This document shows, one piece after another, positions 1-10,300 of a stretch of 64,000 bases of DNA. The stretch comes from VRUE01 sp963840565 (GTDB lineage: Bacteria; Actinomycetota; Thermoleophilia; Solirubrobacterales; 70-9): positions 264,613-328,612 of the forward strand of contig CAWIZH010000004.1 in assembly GCA_963840565.1 (NCBI GenBank), in the 5' to 3' direction. Positions within the stretch are counted from its first letter, which is position 1. Every line of letters starts with the position of its first letter. Position numbers and translations under genes: made by a program. A model generated the notes under the pieces. It ran no database searches. It had not been told where the DNA came from and worked only from the letters and a program-made list of their open reading frames with translations.

Positions 1-213
1 GGAGTCTTCTGCGAGCCCGCCTCGGCGGCGTCCGTTGCCGGCCTGCTCGCCCACGGCCTACCCACGGTTGAGGGCGAGCCGCCGCCGGAGACCGTCGTCT
101 GCGTCCTCACCGGCCACGGCCTCAAGGACCCCGACACCGCTCTCTCCAAAGCGCCGGCGGTGCTCAACTGCGAGAACGACCTCAGCGCGGTCGAGCGCGC
201 GGTATTCGATTGA
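1..213 (+). CDS. thrC: Threonine synthase, C-terminal fragment
   Basis: Frame 1 is open from the window edge to a TGA at 211-213 and encodes 70 residues. It reads GVFCEPASAASVAGLL, then VVCVLTGHGLKDPD, which matches the end of PLP-dependent threonine synthases; the last step of threonine synthesis converts O-phosphohomoserine to threonine. Only the C-terminal part lies in the window, so the PLP lysine is not visible. The stop overlaps the start of the homoserine kinase gene by 4 nt. That overlap implies a thrC-thrB operon with translational coupling and supports the assignment. A different fold-type II PLP enzyme is possible in principle, but the thrB neighbour makes this unlikely. Confidence 0.85.
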   Translation, partial: GVFCEPASAASVAGLLAHGLPTVEGEPPPETVVCVLTGHGLKDPDTALSKAPAVLNCENDLSAVERAVFD

Positions 214-1091
214 CCGTCCGCCGCCGGCTCGTCCGTGTCCCCGCCTCGTCGGCCAACCTCGGCCCAGGCTACGACGTGCTCGCCGCGGCGGTATCGCTTT
301 ATCTAGAGCTGGAGGTCGAGGAGACGGGAGAGTTCTCGCTCGATCCCGGCGGCCTCGACGTTTCGACCGGGCGCGACAACATGATCGTCCGGGCCTTCGA
401 GACCTTGCATTCTGCAGACGGCATCGCCTTCCGCTTGAAGAGCGAGATCCCCCTAGCGCGGGGGCTGGGCTCCAGCGCGGCGGCGATAGTCGCTGGCCTC
501 TTCGCCGCCGATCACCTCTTCGAGCTCGCCCTGAGCAAGGAGGAGATGCTGGTCAAGGCGACGGAGTTGGAGGGCCATCCGGACAACGTCGCCGCGGCGA
601 TCTACGGCGGCTTCGTGATCTGCGGCGCGGGGGAGGGGGACGCCCCGAGCGCCGCCCGCTTCGATCCGCCCGGCGGCCTCGAGGGAATCGCCGTGATCCC
701 CGCCGAAGAGGTCTCGACCGAGCGCGCCCGTGAGGCGATACCGGCGGAAGTCCCACTCGCAGACGCGGTCGCCAACGTCTCCGCCGCCTCGCGGCTCGTC
801 CTCGGCCTGCAGACGGCCGATCTCGACCTGGTCGCCGCCGGCCTCGAAGATCGCATCCACCAGCCCCGCCGCCGCGAGCTCTACCCGCGCTCGATGGATC
901 TCGTCGACGCCGCGACGGATCTTGGCGCCCTCGGCGCGACGATCTCCGGCGCCGGCCCCACCGTCCTCGTCTGGACCACCTGGCAGGAGGCCGGCACCGT
1001 CGCCGAGGCCCTCGAGCAACGCTGCGCCGGCTGGGCCGAGGTCCGCCGCCTCCCCTTCAGCCCCCACGGGGCTGACGTTCCAGAGCTTTAG
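210..1091 (+). CDS. thrB: Homoserine kinase
   Basis: A GHMP-family kinase of 293 residues that phosphorylates L-homoserine to O-phospho-L-homoserine with ATP in the cytoplasm, supplying the thrC product. The N-terminal motif VPASSANLGPGYD (about residues 9-21) and the glycine/serine-rich phosphate loop ARGLGSSAAAIVAG (about residues 83-96) are both characteristic, and a C-terminal GATISGAGPTV segment matches the third GHMP motif. Length is normal for the family. The start is a TTG whose last two bases lie in the thrC stop (TTGA overlap), so it is probably translated by coupling. No other threonine genes are visible downstream; the next gene is an unrelated secreted protease with its own leader. 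Confidence 0.95.
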   Translation: MTVRRRLVRVPASSANLGPGYDVLAAAVSLYLELEVEETGEFSLDPGGLDVSTGRDNMIVRAFETLHSADGIAFRLKSEIPLARGLGSSAAAIVAGLFAADHLFELALSKEEMLVKATELEGHPDNVAAAIYGGFVICGAGEGDAPSAARFDPPGGLEGIAVIPAEEVSTERAREAIPAEVPLADAVANVSAASRLVLGLQTADLDLVAAGLEDRIHQPRRRELYPRSMDLVDAATDLGALGATISGAGPTVLVWTTWQEAGTVAEALEQRCAGWAEVRRLPFSPHGADVPEL

Positions 1092-1201
1092 CGAGCCAGA
1101 TCAGAAGCCAACGCGCCTAGCGGTGCATCTGCCAGTGTGCACGGCGGTAGAGGGTGTCGGGTCCAGCTGCCCCCTTGGGGAGGCAGGGGCTGCCACTAAA
1201 T

Positions 1202-1227
1202 GGTGCATTTGTGCATAGAAATGCACC
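1202..1227. repeat. Perfect 9-bp inverted repeat between thrB and protease gene
   Basis: Arms GGTGCATTT (1202-1210) and AAATGCACC (1219-1227) are perfectly complementary around an 8-nt loop. It lies about 110 bp after thrB and 114 bp before the protease start at 1341. It could be an operator or a terminator stem, but no T-tract follows. The right arm AATGCACC also occurs at 7239-7246, at nearly the same distance upstream of the RHS gene. Confidence 0.5.
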
Positions 1228-1288
1228 GCATTGGCGCACGCTGGTAAATGACCATCTGCTTATGCTGGGACCAAGCACAAACGTAGTG

Positions 1289-1312
1289 ATCCGCGACCGT
1301 CCTGTCGCGGAT
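1289..1312. promoter_or_regulatory. Leader hairpin upstream of the secreted protease
   Basis: ATCCGCGAC (1289-1297) and GTCGCGGAT (1304-1312) form a perfect 9-bp stem with a 6-nt loop. The upstream in-frame ATG at 1311 is partly buried in this stem, which is one reason to prefer the GTG at 1341. It may be a 5'-UTR structure or an operator. Confidence 0.5.
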
Positions 1313-1340
1313 GATGCTTACACCGACGGGGGGAGAGATA

Positions 1341-4300
1341 GTGCAGGGTCAACTTCGGAACCAGTGGTGCGCCTGGCCAGTGCTCATAATGGTTGCCCTT
1401 GCCGTGGCCCTTCTGACGGGAGCCCCGATTGCCTCGGCGGAAATCAAGCCGAAAGAAGTCGACGCTTACCAAGAAACGTTTGACGTCTCCCGCGCGGAAG
1501 CAAGGGATCGACTGGAAGTTCAGAGCGAGGGAACTGAAGCCGACATCGTCGGAGGCCTCGAACAGAAGCTGGACGAGAACTTCGCAGGAGTCTGGTTCGA
1601 CAATGCATCTGGCGAATTTGTCGTTCCGACTACTCCGGGAGCAGACCGTGGGGCCGTGAGCAACGAACTTACGAACGCGCAACTTGGAGGCGACTATCGC
1701 AGCCCCACCGTCGAGTACTCCTGGGAAGAGCTTGAAGCGGCTCAGCAACAAGTTAATGGCGAATTGCGCGACCTAATCGAAGCAGGAAAGGTTCAAACCT
1801 CGCTCGACCCACGCACCAATGCGGTGATCGTCGAAGTCGCAGAAGCGAGCAGCGCACAAAACTCAGCCATGCTCAAGCGAATTGCCATTAAATCGGCGGT
1901 CAATGTCGAACTTCGCGACAAAGACACAGCTCGGTTTCATGCGAAGGCTTTGAGTTGCAGACCCTTTTTTCTCGAAAAATATTGCGACATCCCTCTTCGT
2001 GGAGGAGTGGGGATTGAGGAACATGAAGAAGGACTCCCCATTCGTACCTGCACGGCTGCCTTCCGGGCCAGAGGCGATACCAACGGCAAGAGGTATCTAC
2101 TGACGGCGGGGCACTGTATCGACAGTCCTAGCGCCGAATCTCCACCGTTCCTGGAATGGGACAGCGCCGACAGCCTTCAAAATCCTCATTACATCGGTGA
2201 AGTCGAGCAGCATACCTACCCCACCCACGATTGGGCAAAGATAGATGCGACAGGCTCCTATTGGGATGTCGCTCCATGGCCTTCGAGTGTTGTCTACTGG
2301 GGAGAAAACACAGGCACCGTAATTGAAGAAAATTACCCAATCAATGGGGAAGCGTCAAGTTACTTGTTTGAGACCGTCTGCCATTCCGGCGCGAGTACTG
2401 GGACTAGCTGTGGCACGGTAACCGGGTTGAATCAAACGGTATATTTTGAAGGCGACGGCTGGCTCATCGGCATGAACAGAGTGTTGAACGGCTGTGCCTA
2501 TGGAGGCGATAGCGGCGGCCCCGTGTTCGCAAGCAATATGGCGCTAGGAATGCTGAGCGGTGGTGAAGTCGATGAAGAACACATTTGCTCTGGTCCTGAA
2601 TGGTATTACGGGAATATCACCGAAGCCACGGCAGCCCTCAACGTACACATTGCCACCGCGGCTCCAAGTCAGACATCAGTCAACATAACCCCCCTGCAGT
2701 GTCCCGCGGGGTCGGTCATGGTGGGTGGAACCGTCAGCTCGGACGGGCACCCTGTCCGCTATGGCCAAGTCAGGATTGACCTCTCCAAGTGGGAAGGCAG
2801 CCAGTGGGTGTTCAAAGAATCGGTTCTGGCCAACGTGGGTAACGGTACCTACCAGGCTCAAGCCAACCCTGGCGCTGGCCAGTGGCGGGCAAAGGCCACG
2901 CTGCTTGCGTCCAACGGCCTCGCATCGTCTGAATCCGGCTACAAGGAACTCTTCACCAACAGCGTCAGCATCGACGAAAACGACGGGTCCGGCGGCCCTA
3001 GGGCTGTCTTCCAGTGCAAAGGCACCGCCGACGCCTTCTACCGCGACGTCAACGGCAGCCTGGGGCACCAGTGGTGGACTCAGGCGAGCGGCTGGGCCAG
3101 CGAAACCCGCCCGGCCGCGATCGCGGCCTCCTCGGTGCCTCGGGCGATTGCCCACGGCAACGGCACCGTCGACGTCTTCTACCGCGACGTCAACGGCAAC
3201 CTGGGCCACCAGTGGTGGGCCCAGGCGAGCGGCTGGGCCAGTGAAACCCGTTCGGCGGCGATGGCCTCCGATCCACATGTCGTCACCCAGCCCAACGGCA
3301 CCGTTGACATCTTCTACCGCGATACCAACGGCAACCTGGGCCACCAGTGGTGGACGCAGGCCAACGGCTGGGGGGCCGAAACCCGTCCCGCGGTGATGGC
3401 CACAGACCCGGCCGTGACGGCCCAGGCCAACGGCAAGGTCGAAATCTATTATCGCGACGTCAACGGCAACCTCGGCCACCAGTGGTGGACGCCCACGACC
3501 GGCTGGGGCTCGGAAACCCGCGCGGCTTCGATGGCCTCGGCCCCGCAGGTGACGACTCAGCCCAACGGCACCGTCGATGTCTTCTACCGCGACGTCAACG
3601 GCAACCTCGGCCACCAGTGGTGGTCGCCGACCACGGGTTGGGCCACTGAGACTCGCACCGCCTCGATTGCACCCTCCTCCACTCCTCGGGCGATCGCCCA
3701 GCAAAACGGCACCGTCGACGTCTTCTACCGCGACGTCAACGGCAGCCTCGGCCACCAGTGGTGGACCCCCTACAGCGGCTGGGCGAGCGAGACCCGGACG
3801 GCCTCGATGGCCTCCGAGCCCCACATTACCGCGCAGCTCAACGGGACGGTTGACGTCTTCTATCGCGACACCAACGGCAACCTCGGCCACCAGTGGTGGA
3901 CTCCGAGCAGCGGCTGGGCCAGCGAGACCCGGACAGCCTTGATGGCTTCCGATCCCCACATCATCGCCCAGGCAAACGGCACCGTCGACGTCTTCTACCG
4001 CGATACCAGCGGCAACCTCGGCCACCAGTGGTGGACGCAGGCGAGCGGCTGGGCCAGCGAAACCCGCCCGGCCTCGATCGCTGCGAGGCCACCGATAGCC
4101 CTGACCGGTCCGGCAACCAACGTCGAAGACCACAGCGCCAAGCTCTATGCCGAAGTCAACCCCCAGGGCGAGTACACCTACTACTACTTCGAATACGGGT
4201 TGAGCCCGTCCTATGGCTCAAAACAGCCGGTTGCCCCAGCGGATGTCGGCACGTACGACGGCCCGATCTCGCTCGCCCAGCCGGTCGGCGAACTAGCCGA

Positions 4301-5732
4301 AGGAGTCGTCTACCACTACCGCGTGGTCGCGTTCAGCAGCGAAGGCATCAGCTACGGCAAAGACATGACCTTCGCCACGTCCAACATCAGGGGCCAGTTG
4401 AGTGGCCTCGCGGTCGTCGAGCCCTTCGATGGCAGCTCCTCCTCGCTTGCCAACTTCAGCTCCAATTGGTCGGCCTTGGGCTGGGCCGCGGGAACTGGGG
4501 CAAAGGGAGAAGACACGAGCACGGGCTGGCGCCCGGTCAATGCCTACCCGACGGTGAACGGCGCCTACATCAAAACTAACGTCAACGACTCCGGCTCGGG
4601 AGTCGCGGCGGTCGCGACGCTGGCTCACAGCCCCTCGGGTATCAGCTGCTACTTCTCGCTTTGGCTCGACGCTACGGGCGCGGGAGCGTCACGAGCGGGG
4701 TATGAGCTGCGCTTCACCGAAACCGCGACCAATATCTACGAAGCAAAGCTCTCCAAGTGGCAGGCCGGGACCCAGACGGTCCTCGGCTCGAAATCGGGCT
4801 ACTCCCTCGCCCAGGGAAGCTCGGTCGCGCTCGTCGACGGCGGCGCGACGGTGAGCGCACGGGTCGACACCGGCTCGGGCTTCTCCCAGTTGCTCGCCGC
4901 CTCCGATTCGTCCTTCAGCGGCGGCAGCGTGGGCCTCGAGGGCTCGGGCAACATCACCCGCCTCACCAATTTCAAGGCCGGCACACTACCGCCGCCCTTG
5001 ACCGCGCCACAAGGGCGCTGGTATCTCCGCAACGCCACCACCAGCGGCATCGCCGACATCGAATTCAACTACGGCGGGGCGGAACTGATCCCGGTCGCCG
5101 GCGACTGGAACGGTGATGGCATCGATACGCCCGGCGCCTATAACAAGATCACCGGCCAGTGGTTCCTGCGCAACAGCAACACCGGTGGCAACGGGGAGAT
5201 CAACTTCACCTACGGCGGCGGCGGCGAATTGCTGCCTGTCGTCGGCGACTGGAACAAAGACGGCATCGACACTCCCGGCCTCTACAAGCCGAGCACCGGC
5301 CAGTGGTTCCTGCGCAACTCCAACACGACCGGCGCAGGTGAAGTCAACTTCGTCTACGGCGGCGGCAGCGACACGCTGCCAATAGCCGGCGACTGGAACA
5401 ACGACGGCACCGACACGATTGGGATCGTCGACCCCGATCCGGTCGCGGCCGACAAATGGTTCCTGCGCAACAGCAACACGGCCGGCGGCGGTGAAATCAA
5501 CTTCACCTTCGGCAGCACCTTGAGCCTCGTTCCGCTTGTCGGCGACTGGAACAACGACGGCATCGACACCGCCGGCTTCTACAAGCCGACGACGGGAGAA
5601 TGGTATTTGCGCAACTTCAACACGACCGGAGGCGGGGAAATCAACCCAATCTACGGCGGCGGCAGCACGACCAAGCCCGTGATCGGGGACTGGAACAAAG
5701 ACGGGACCGACACGATCGGGGTTGTGAATTGA
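1341..5732 (+). CDS. Secreted multidomain trypsin-like serine protease with PLL-type propeller and DxNxDG repeats
   Basis: The GTG at 1341 follows a strong GGGGGGAGAG Shine-Dalgarno; the in-frame ATG at 1311 would put 10 extra residues before the signal peptide. After a signal peptide ending near ASA-E comes an acidic pro-region. An S1 domain follows with LTAGHC (His about residue 258), HDWAKID (Asp) and GGDSGGP (Ser about residue 390). Next are eight tandem repeats of about 45 residues built on FYRDVNGNLGHQWW (bases about 3026-4090), like PLL/fucose-lectin propeller blades. An FN3-like segment and a laminin-G/ConA-like module (about 4410-4980) come next. The C-terminus has five repeats of about 48 residues containing GDWNxDGxDT, a calcium-binding-type motif. 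Probably an exported, glycan-binding protease. The module at 4410-4980 also occurs in the RHS gene downstream. Confidence 0.9.
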   Translation: MQGQLRNQWCAWPVLIMVALAVALLTGAPIASAEIKPKEVDAYQETFDVSRAEARDRLEVQSEGTEADIVGGLEQKLDENFAGVWFDNASGEFVVPTTPGADRGAVSNELTNAQLGGDYRSPTVEYSWEELEAAQQQVNGELRDLIEAGKVQTSLDPRTNAVIVEVAEASSAQNSAMLKRIAIKSAVNVELRDKDTARFHAKALSCRPFFLEKYCDIPLRGGVGIEEHEEGLPIRTCTAAFRARGDTNGKRYLLTAGHCIDSPSAESPPFLEWDSADSLQNPHYIGEVEQHTYPTHDWAKIDATGSYWDVAPWPSSVVYWGENTGTVIEENYPINGEASSYLFETVCHSGASTGTSCGTVTGLNQTVYFEGDGWLIGMNRVLNGCAYGGDSGGPVFASNMALGMLSGGEVDEEHICSGPEWYYGNITEATAALNVHIATAAPSQTSVNITPLQCPAGSVMVGGTVSSDGHPVRYGQVRIDLSKWEGSQWVFKESVLANVGNGTYQAQANPGAGQWRAKATLLASNGLASSESGYKELFTNSVSIDENDGSGGPRAVFQCKGTADAFYRDVNGSLGHQWWTQASGWASETRPAAIAASSVPRAIAHGNGTVDVFYRDVNGNLGHQWWAQASGWASETRSAAMASDPHVVTQPNGTVDIFYRDTNGNLGHQWWTQANGWGAETRPAVMATDPAVTAQANGKVEIYYRDVNGNLGHQWWTPTTGWGSETRAASMASAPQVTTQPNGTVDVFYRDVNGNLGHQWWSPTTGWATETRTASIAPSSTPRAIAQQNGTVDVFYRDVNGSLGHQWWTPYSGWASETRTASMASEPHITAQLNGTVDVFYRDTNGNLGHQWWTPSSGWASETRTALMASDPHIIAQANGTVDVFYRDTSGNLGHQWWTQASGWASETRPASIAARPPIALTGPATNVEDHSAKLYAEVNPQGEYTYYYFEYGLSPSYGSKQPVAPADVGTYDGPISLAQPVGELAEGVVYHYRVVAFSSEGISYGKDMTFATSNIRGQLSGLAVVEPFDGSSSSLANFSSNWSALGWAAGTGAKGEDTSTGWRPVNAYPTVNGAYIKTNVNDSGSGVAAVATLAHSPSGISCYFSLWLDATGAGASRAGYELRFTETATNIYEAKLSKWQAGTQTVLGSKSGYSLAQGSSVALVDGGATVSARVDTGSGFSQLLAASDSSFSGGSVGLEGSGNITRLTNFKAGTLPPPLTAPQGRWYLRNATTSGIADIEFNYGGAELIPVAGDWNGDGIDTPGAYNKITGQWFLRNSNTGGNGEINFTYGGGGELLPVVGDWNKDGIDTPGLYKPSTGQWFLRNSNTTGAGEVNFVYGGGSDTLPIAGDWNNDGTDTIGIVDPDPVAADKWFLRNSNTAGGGEINFTFGSTLSLVPLVGDWNNDGIDTAGFYKPTTGEWYLRNFNTTGGGEINPIYGGGSTTKPVIGDWNKDGTDTIGVVN

Positions 5733-5736
5733 CTCG

Positions 5737-5769
5737 GGGGCTGGCCGGCGTCATCGGCCGGCCAGCCCT
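5737..5769 (+). terminator. Strong hairpin after the protease gene
   Basis: GGGCTGGCCGG (5738-5748) pairs perfectly with CCGGCCAGCCC (5758-5768), plus one further pair closing a 7-nt loop. It starts 5 bp after the stop codon and no U-tract follows. Its position suggests a terminator or 3'-end-stabilising stem. Confidence 0.6.
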
Positions 5770-5782
5770 CTAACCTGTGCCC

Positions 5783-6835
5783 ATGGCCACAATGCACAGG
5801 GCGGCGCTCACGCTCACCATCTGCCTGCTCCTCGCGCTTGCCACTGCTTCCACGGCAAGCGCGACCCTGGCCTTCACCCGCAACCCGCTCAGCCCGGCCG
5901 TTTATGTTGCAAATGACAACGGCTCGGCGGCTCGGAAGATCGGTCCTGGCTCAAATCCCCGCGTCTCGCCGGATGGGCAGACCGTTGCCTTCTACCGCTT
6001 TGGCAAGGGCAATCAGCCGTCGGAATTGGTTGTGGCCCCCGCTTCCGGCGGACCGGTTAGAAAGCTGGCGAGCGGCTGGCGTGATCCGTTTGTCTTCGCC
6101 TGGTCGCCCGACTCGGCGACGGTCGCGGTGCTGCTCGGTCCCGAAATCGGCAAGCAGCGCCTGACGCTGATCGATGTGGCCAGCGGAGCTCAGCAGACGG
6201 TGGCCAGCGGTTTCTTCAGTGGCGTCAGCTTCGCGCCCGCCGGCGGGCAGATCGTCTACGGGCTGACGAACACCGAATTCGGCTCCAAGAGCGACGTCTA
6301 CCGCTTCGACATTCCCGAACCTGGCGCGGTCTTCATCCAGGCTCCGAGGCCGGTTCGTCTCACCGCCGATCACAAGTCCTCGAGCCCGCTCTGGGGGCCT
6401 GACGAAAAGATCGCCTTCGTCAAGCACCTCGGCGAAAAGAACCGCAAGTACGGGCCCAAGAACGACCTCTTCCTAATGAATTCGAACGGCAAGGCGGTCA
6501 AGCGGCTCACCCATACCAAGGTCGAGCCGCTGCTTTCTGGTCTCAGCCCGACTGCCTGGTCGGCCAACGGTAAGCACCTGCTCACCGAGTTCGGCGGCCA
6601 GGACACGACCTACGCGGTCACGGTCAACCCGAAGACTGGCGCCGAACGGGCGCTTACCAAGGAACGCGAGGTCGGCTTCGTCGGCACAGCGCTATCCAGC
6701 AACGGCAAGCTCGTGCTCGGCAGCCTCGGCGGCTTCGAACCCGGCCCCGGCCACAAGGTGGTCAGCATCCCCTATGCCGGCGGCAAGCCCAAGGTGCTCG
6801 CCAACAACGCCTCGGAACCCGACTGGAGTCGCTGA
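5783..6835 (+). CDS. Exported TolB-like beta-propeller (PD40/WD40-like) protein
   Basis: About 350 residues. The ATG at 5783 opens MATMHRAALTLTICLLLALA, a clear signal peptide ending in TASTASA; a GTG two codons earlier is also possible. The rest consists of propeller blades with PD40-type signatures such as NPRVSPDGQTVAFYRFG, FAWSPDSATVAVL and TAWSANGKHLLTEFGG, as in the C-terminal domain of TolB and related periplasmic or secreted proteins. No TolB N-terminal domain and no peptidase domain is present, so it is a stand-alone propeller probably used for protein contacts at the cell surface. The next gene starts inside its stop codon (TGATG), implying co-translation with the cupin. Exact role unknown. 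Confidence 0.8.
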   Translation: MATMHRAALTLTICLLLALATASTASATLAFTRNPLSPAVYVANDNGSAARKIGPGSNPRVSPDGQTVAFYRFGKGNQPSELVVAPASGGPVRKLASGWRDPFVFAWSPDSATVAVLLGPEIGKQRLTLIDVASGAQQTVASGFFSGVSFAPAGGQIVYGLTNTEFGSKSDVYRFDIPEPGAVFIQAPRPVRLTADHKSSSPLWGPDEKIAFVKHLGEKNRKYGPKNDLFLMNSNGKAVKRLTHTKVEPLLSGLSPTAWSANGKHLLTEFGGQDTTYAVTVNPKTGAERALTKEREVGFVGTALSSNGKLVLGSLGGFEPGPGHKVVSIPYAGGKPKVLANNASEPDWSR

Positions 6836-7209
6836 TGGCCGGAGGCTTCACGATCAAGCACCGTGACGAGTTCGAGTCGATGGAGGGTTCGGGCGACTCG
6901 ACCTGGCGCCTGGCGCGCAAGGCGCTGGGCACCTCGGCCTTCGGTTTCAATCTTGTCGAAATCGATCCCGGTGGGCAGATCCCCGAGCACGATGAGGGCG
7001 GCAGCGGCCAGGTTGAGCTCTACGCAATCCTCGAGGGCGAGGCCGTGCTGCGAATCGAGGGCGAGGACCACCCGGCACCGGCCGGCACCTTCGCCTCGAT
7101 CGAACCACCGGCGAGCCGCACGATTCTCAACCGCTCCGACGCCTCGGTCACCGCACTGCTGATTGGCGTTCACCCCGAGGGCGACTACTCGCCGCCTTCC
7201 TTCGCCTAG
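6835..7209 (+). CDS. Small cupin-fold protein
   Basis: A 124-residue single-domain cupin. The conserved cupin core is visible as IPEHDEGGSGQVELYAILEGEA (about residues 45-67), with a probable second motif around PAGTFASIEPPASRTI. Metal ligands are partly conserved: one His and several acidic residues, but not the full HxH...E set, so it may not bind metal in the standard way. Such short cupins often bind small molecules or act as isomerase or dioxygenase-like enzymes; substrate unknown. It overlaps the TolB-like gene by 1 nt and has no separate Shine-Dalgarno, so it is probably part of that transcript. Confidence 0.75.
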   Translation: MAGGFTIKHRDEFESMEGSGDSTWRLARKALGTSAFGFNLVEIDPGGQIPEHDEGGSGQVELYAILEGEAVLRIEGEDHPAPAGTFASIEPPASRTILNRSDASVTALLIGVHPEGDYSPPSFA

Positions 7210-7356
7210 CTAAGTCCGCCTGCCGGCGGCGACCGGGAATGCACCACTATGGCTGTTCCACCTCGGTGCTTTGCGCCACATTGGGGGAGCGGCTGAACCC
7301 GGTGGGATGAAAAGCTCGCGCCACTTGAGCTGTGTAATCACGGAGCGGGGGAGAGA

Positions 7357-10300
7357 ATGACCAAGGGGAGCTGTCGAAGCGTATTGCTCGGAGTGCTGTT
7401 TGCCTGTTCGTTCCTTGGTGTTGCTGTGGCTCCGGCGGTTGCCGGCACAGCGAGCGAAGTCGAAGCGCTGCCGACCCTGGACGCACTCAATCGCGCTGAA
7501 AATCCGCTTTCCAACAGCGGAAAATGGTCCGCCCTCTTCTGGGACAACAGCTCCTCCGGACACAACACCGGGCAAGACCTCGCCGCGGGCTGGGGCCCGT
7601 ACGATGGCTATTCGACGGTCAACGGTGCCTATTGGAATTCATCGACCTTCAGCGATCAATCCGGCGACGCTGCTTCCGTCACTATGCAGACTGCTCCCGG
7701 CAGCCTAAATCACTACGTGGGCCTGTGGCTGAACATGGGCGCTCCGGGATCGGCGAAGTCCGGTTATCAGTTGCGTTGGATCCTCAACTCCGGTGGCACC
7801 TACACCGTGAAGCTCTCGAAGTGGACCTCGGGCAGCGAGGCGGTCCTTGCCACGAACGCCTCCGTATCCATCCCGGCCGGAACGACGATGGCGATCTCCG
7901 ACAGCGGGGCGACGGTGGCCGCGTGGAAGGGAACCGGTGGCACTCTGACGGCGCTCTTCTCGGCGTCCGACTCGACCTACAGCAGCGGCTACGCCGGAAT
8001 CGAGGGTTCGGGGAACGCCAGCCGCTCGACCAACTTCAAGGCCGGCAGCATGATGGCGACCAAGATCGCCAACCTGCCGGTGTCCGACCCGCTGAACAGG
8101 AGCGAAGAAACCCTCTCCTACAACGGCAGGTGGGCGGCTCTGAACTGGGCCGAAGGCACCCGTAAACCTGGCCAAGACACGACGGAAGGCTGGAGCTCCT
8201 ACGACGCCTACCCCAAAGTCAACGGGGCCTACTGGTTTCAAGGCACGCTTTCGGACTCCTCGGGCTGGGACGCAGCCTCGCTGACGATGCAAAAAGCGTC
8301 CGGCACTCTCAACCATTACACGGCACTGTGGCTGGACATGTCGAGCCCGGGCTCGACGAAGTCCGGCTATGAGTTGCGCCTGCGCACGAACAACGACGGC
8401 GTTACGTATGCACTAATCCTTGAAAAGTGGGTGTCTGGAACAAAAACTGAACTCACCTGGGAAAACGTGAACGCCCCGGCCGGAACGACCCTGGCCCTGG
8501 TTGACGAAGGCACCAAGGTAAGTGCCTGGATGGGCACTGGCGGCACCCTGGCCAAGGTGCTCTCGGCCACCGACTCGACCTACGGCAGCGGCTATGCGGG
8601 GATCGAGGGCTCCGGCACGATTCGCTCGACCAACTTCAGAATTGGGACCGCCCTTTCGTCCAAGATTGCCAACCTGCCAGTGTCCGATCAGCTGAACAGG
8701 AATGAAGCGACTCTTTCCAACGGGGGTAAGTGGACGGCCCTGAACTGGGCCGAAGGCACCCACAAACCGGGCCAGGACACCACGGAAGGCTGGACCTCGT
8801 ACGACGCCTACCCGACCGCCAATGGTGCCTACTGGAATCAGGGCACGCTCTCGGACTCCCTGGGCTGGGATGCGGCCACGGCGACCCTGCAAAAAGCGTC
8901 CGGCACTCTCAACCACTACGCGGCCCTGTGGCTGAACATGCCGAGCCCGACCACTGCCAAGTCCGGCTATGAGTTGCGCTTGCGCACGAACAACGACGGC
9001 GTCACGTATGCCCTGATCCTCGAAAAGTGGGTGTCTGGAACAAAAACCGAACTCGAATGGGCATACGTGAACACATCTCCGGGCCAATCCATCAGCCTTG
9101 TGGATGAAGGCTCAACCGTGTCGGCCTGGCAGGGCTCGGTCAAGGTGCTTTCAGTTGCCGACTCGACCTACAGCAGCGGCTATGCGGGCATGGAAGGCTC
9201 CGGCACGATCCGCTCGACCAACTTCAAGGCCGGCAGCGCGGCAACAAGCACCGATGCCCCGGACACCAGCATCGCCGCCGGTTCATCGGCCGGGCTTGTA
9301 CCGCCAAACGTGGCGTTCTCGTTTACTTCGAACGAAACCGGCTCAACCTTCGAATGCTCGATCGACGGCGGCGCCTACAGTGGCTGCAGCTCGCCCAAGT
9401 CCTACCAGGGCCTCTCGGAAGGCACGCACACATTTGGGGTGCGCGCGGTGAGTGCGGCGGGAACAGATCAAACTCCGGCCGAACGTAGCGTGCAGGTCCT
9501 CACAGCCGAAAAAACGATCAAAGGAACGCCTCTTCGAGACAACCTGAACCGCCAGGAACTGCCGCTGAGCAGCGGCAAATGGTCCAAACTCAACTGGACG
9601 ACCGGAATCGGCGGAGCGTGGAGCAGCGAAGGATCTTACGGCTATGTCTCCAACTGCGGCGGGTGCAATGTGGGGGCCTACTGGAATCCGAAAACCTTCG
9701 ATGACGCCACCGGCGCCGTCATCGTCGGCGGCAGCGTCAACTCGGCGGCTGCCTATGAAGGCGAACGGCTTGCCTTGTGGCTCGACATGCCAAATCCGGG
9801 ATCTGTCAAGTCCGGCTACGAAGCCAGGTTCGAAGCTTCGGTCAGCAACTACAAGTACGAATTGTCCAAATGGGTCTCGGGAGCTCGAACGGTACTCGGC
9901 TCCTACTCGACCGGCAGCATCGCGCAGCCCGGGAGCACGATCTTCCTCACCAAGACGGGGGGGAACCTCACGCTGTGGTCTGGCACCGCGGGCAGCTACT
10001 CCCAGGTGCTGCAGGCAAATGACTCGACCTACTCCAGCGGCTACGCCGGGATGGAACAGAATGGGAGCTACCCGTCGATCAACAACTTCCGCGCCGGCCA
10101 GATCGACATTCAGGCGCCAGACACGAGCATCAGCAGCGGCCCCAGCGGCAAAGTGTTCCCCGACGTGACCTTCGCCTTCACCGCGACTGAGGAAGCAACG
10201 TTCGAATGCTCAATGGATGGCGGCGCCTACGCGACCTGCCCCACGCCAAAGGAATACCACGGCCTAGCCACCGGCTCGCATACCTTCCGTGTCAGAGCGG

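Noticed and set aside
3026..4090. Regularly spaced repeats considered as a CRISPR array
   Set aside because: They are in-frame protein repeats inside a large coding sequence, with unit lengths in multiples of three.
2676..4133. 485-codon open frame antisense to the propeller repeats
   Set aside because: Repeats on the sense strand create the repeated antisense frame; no start signal and no recognised content.
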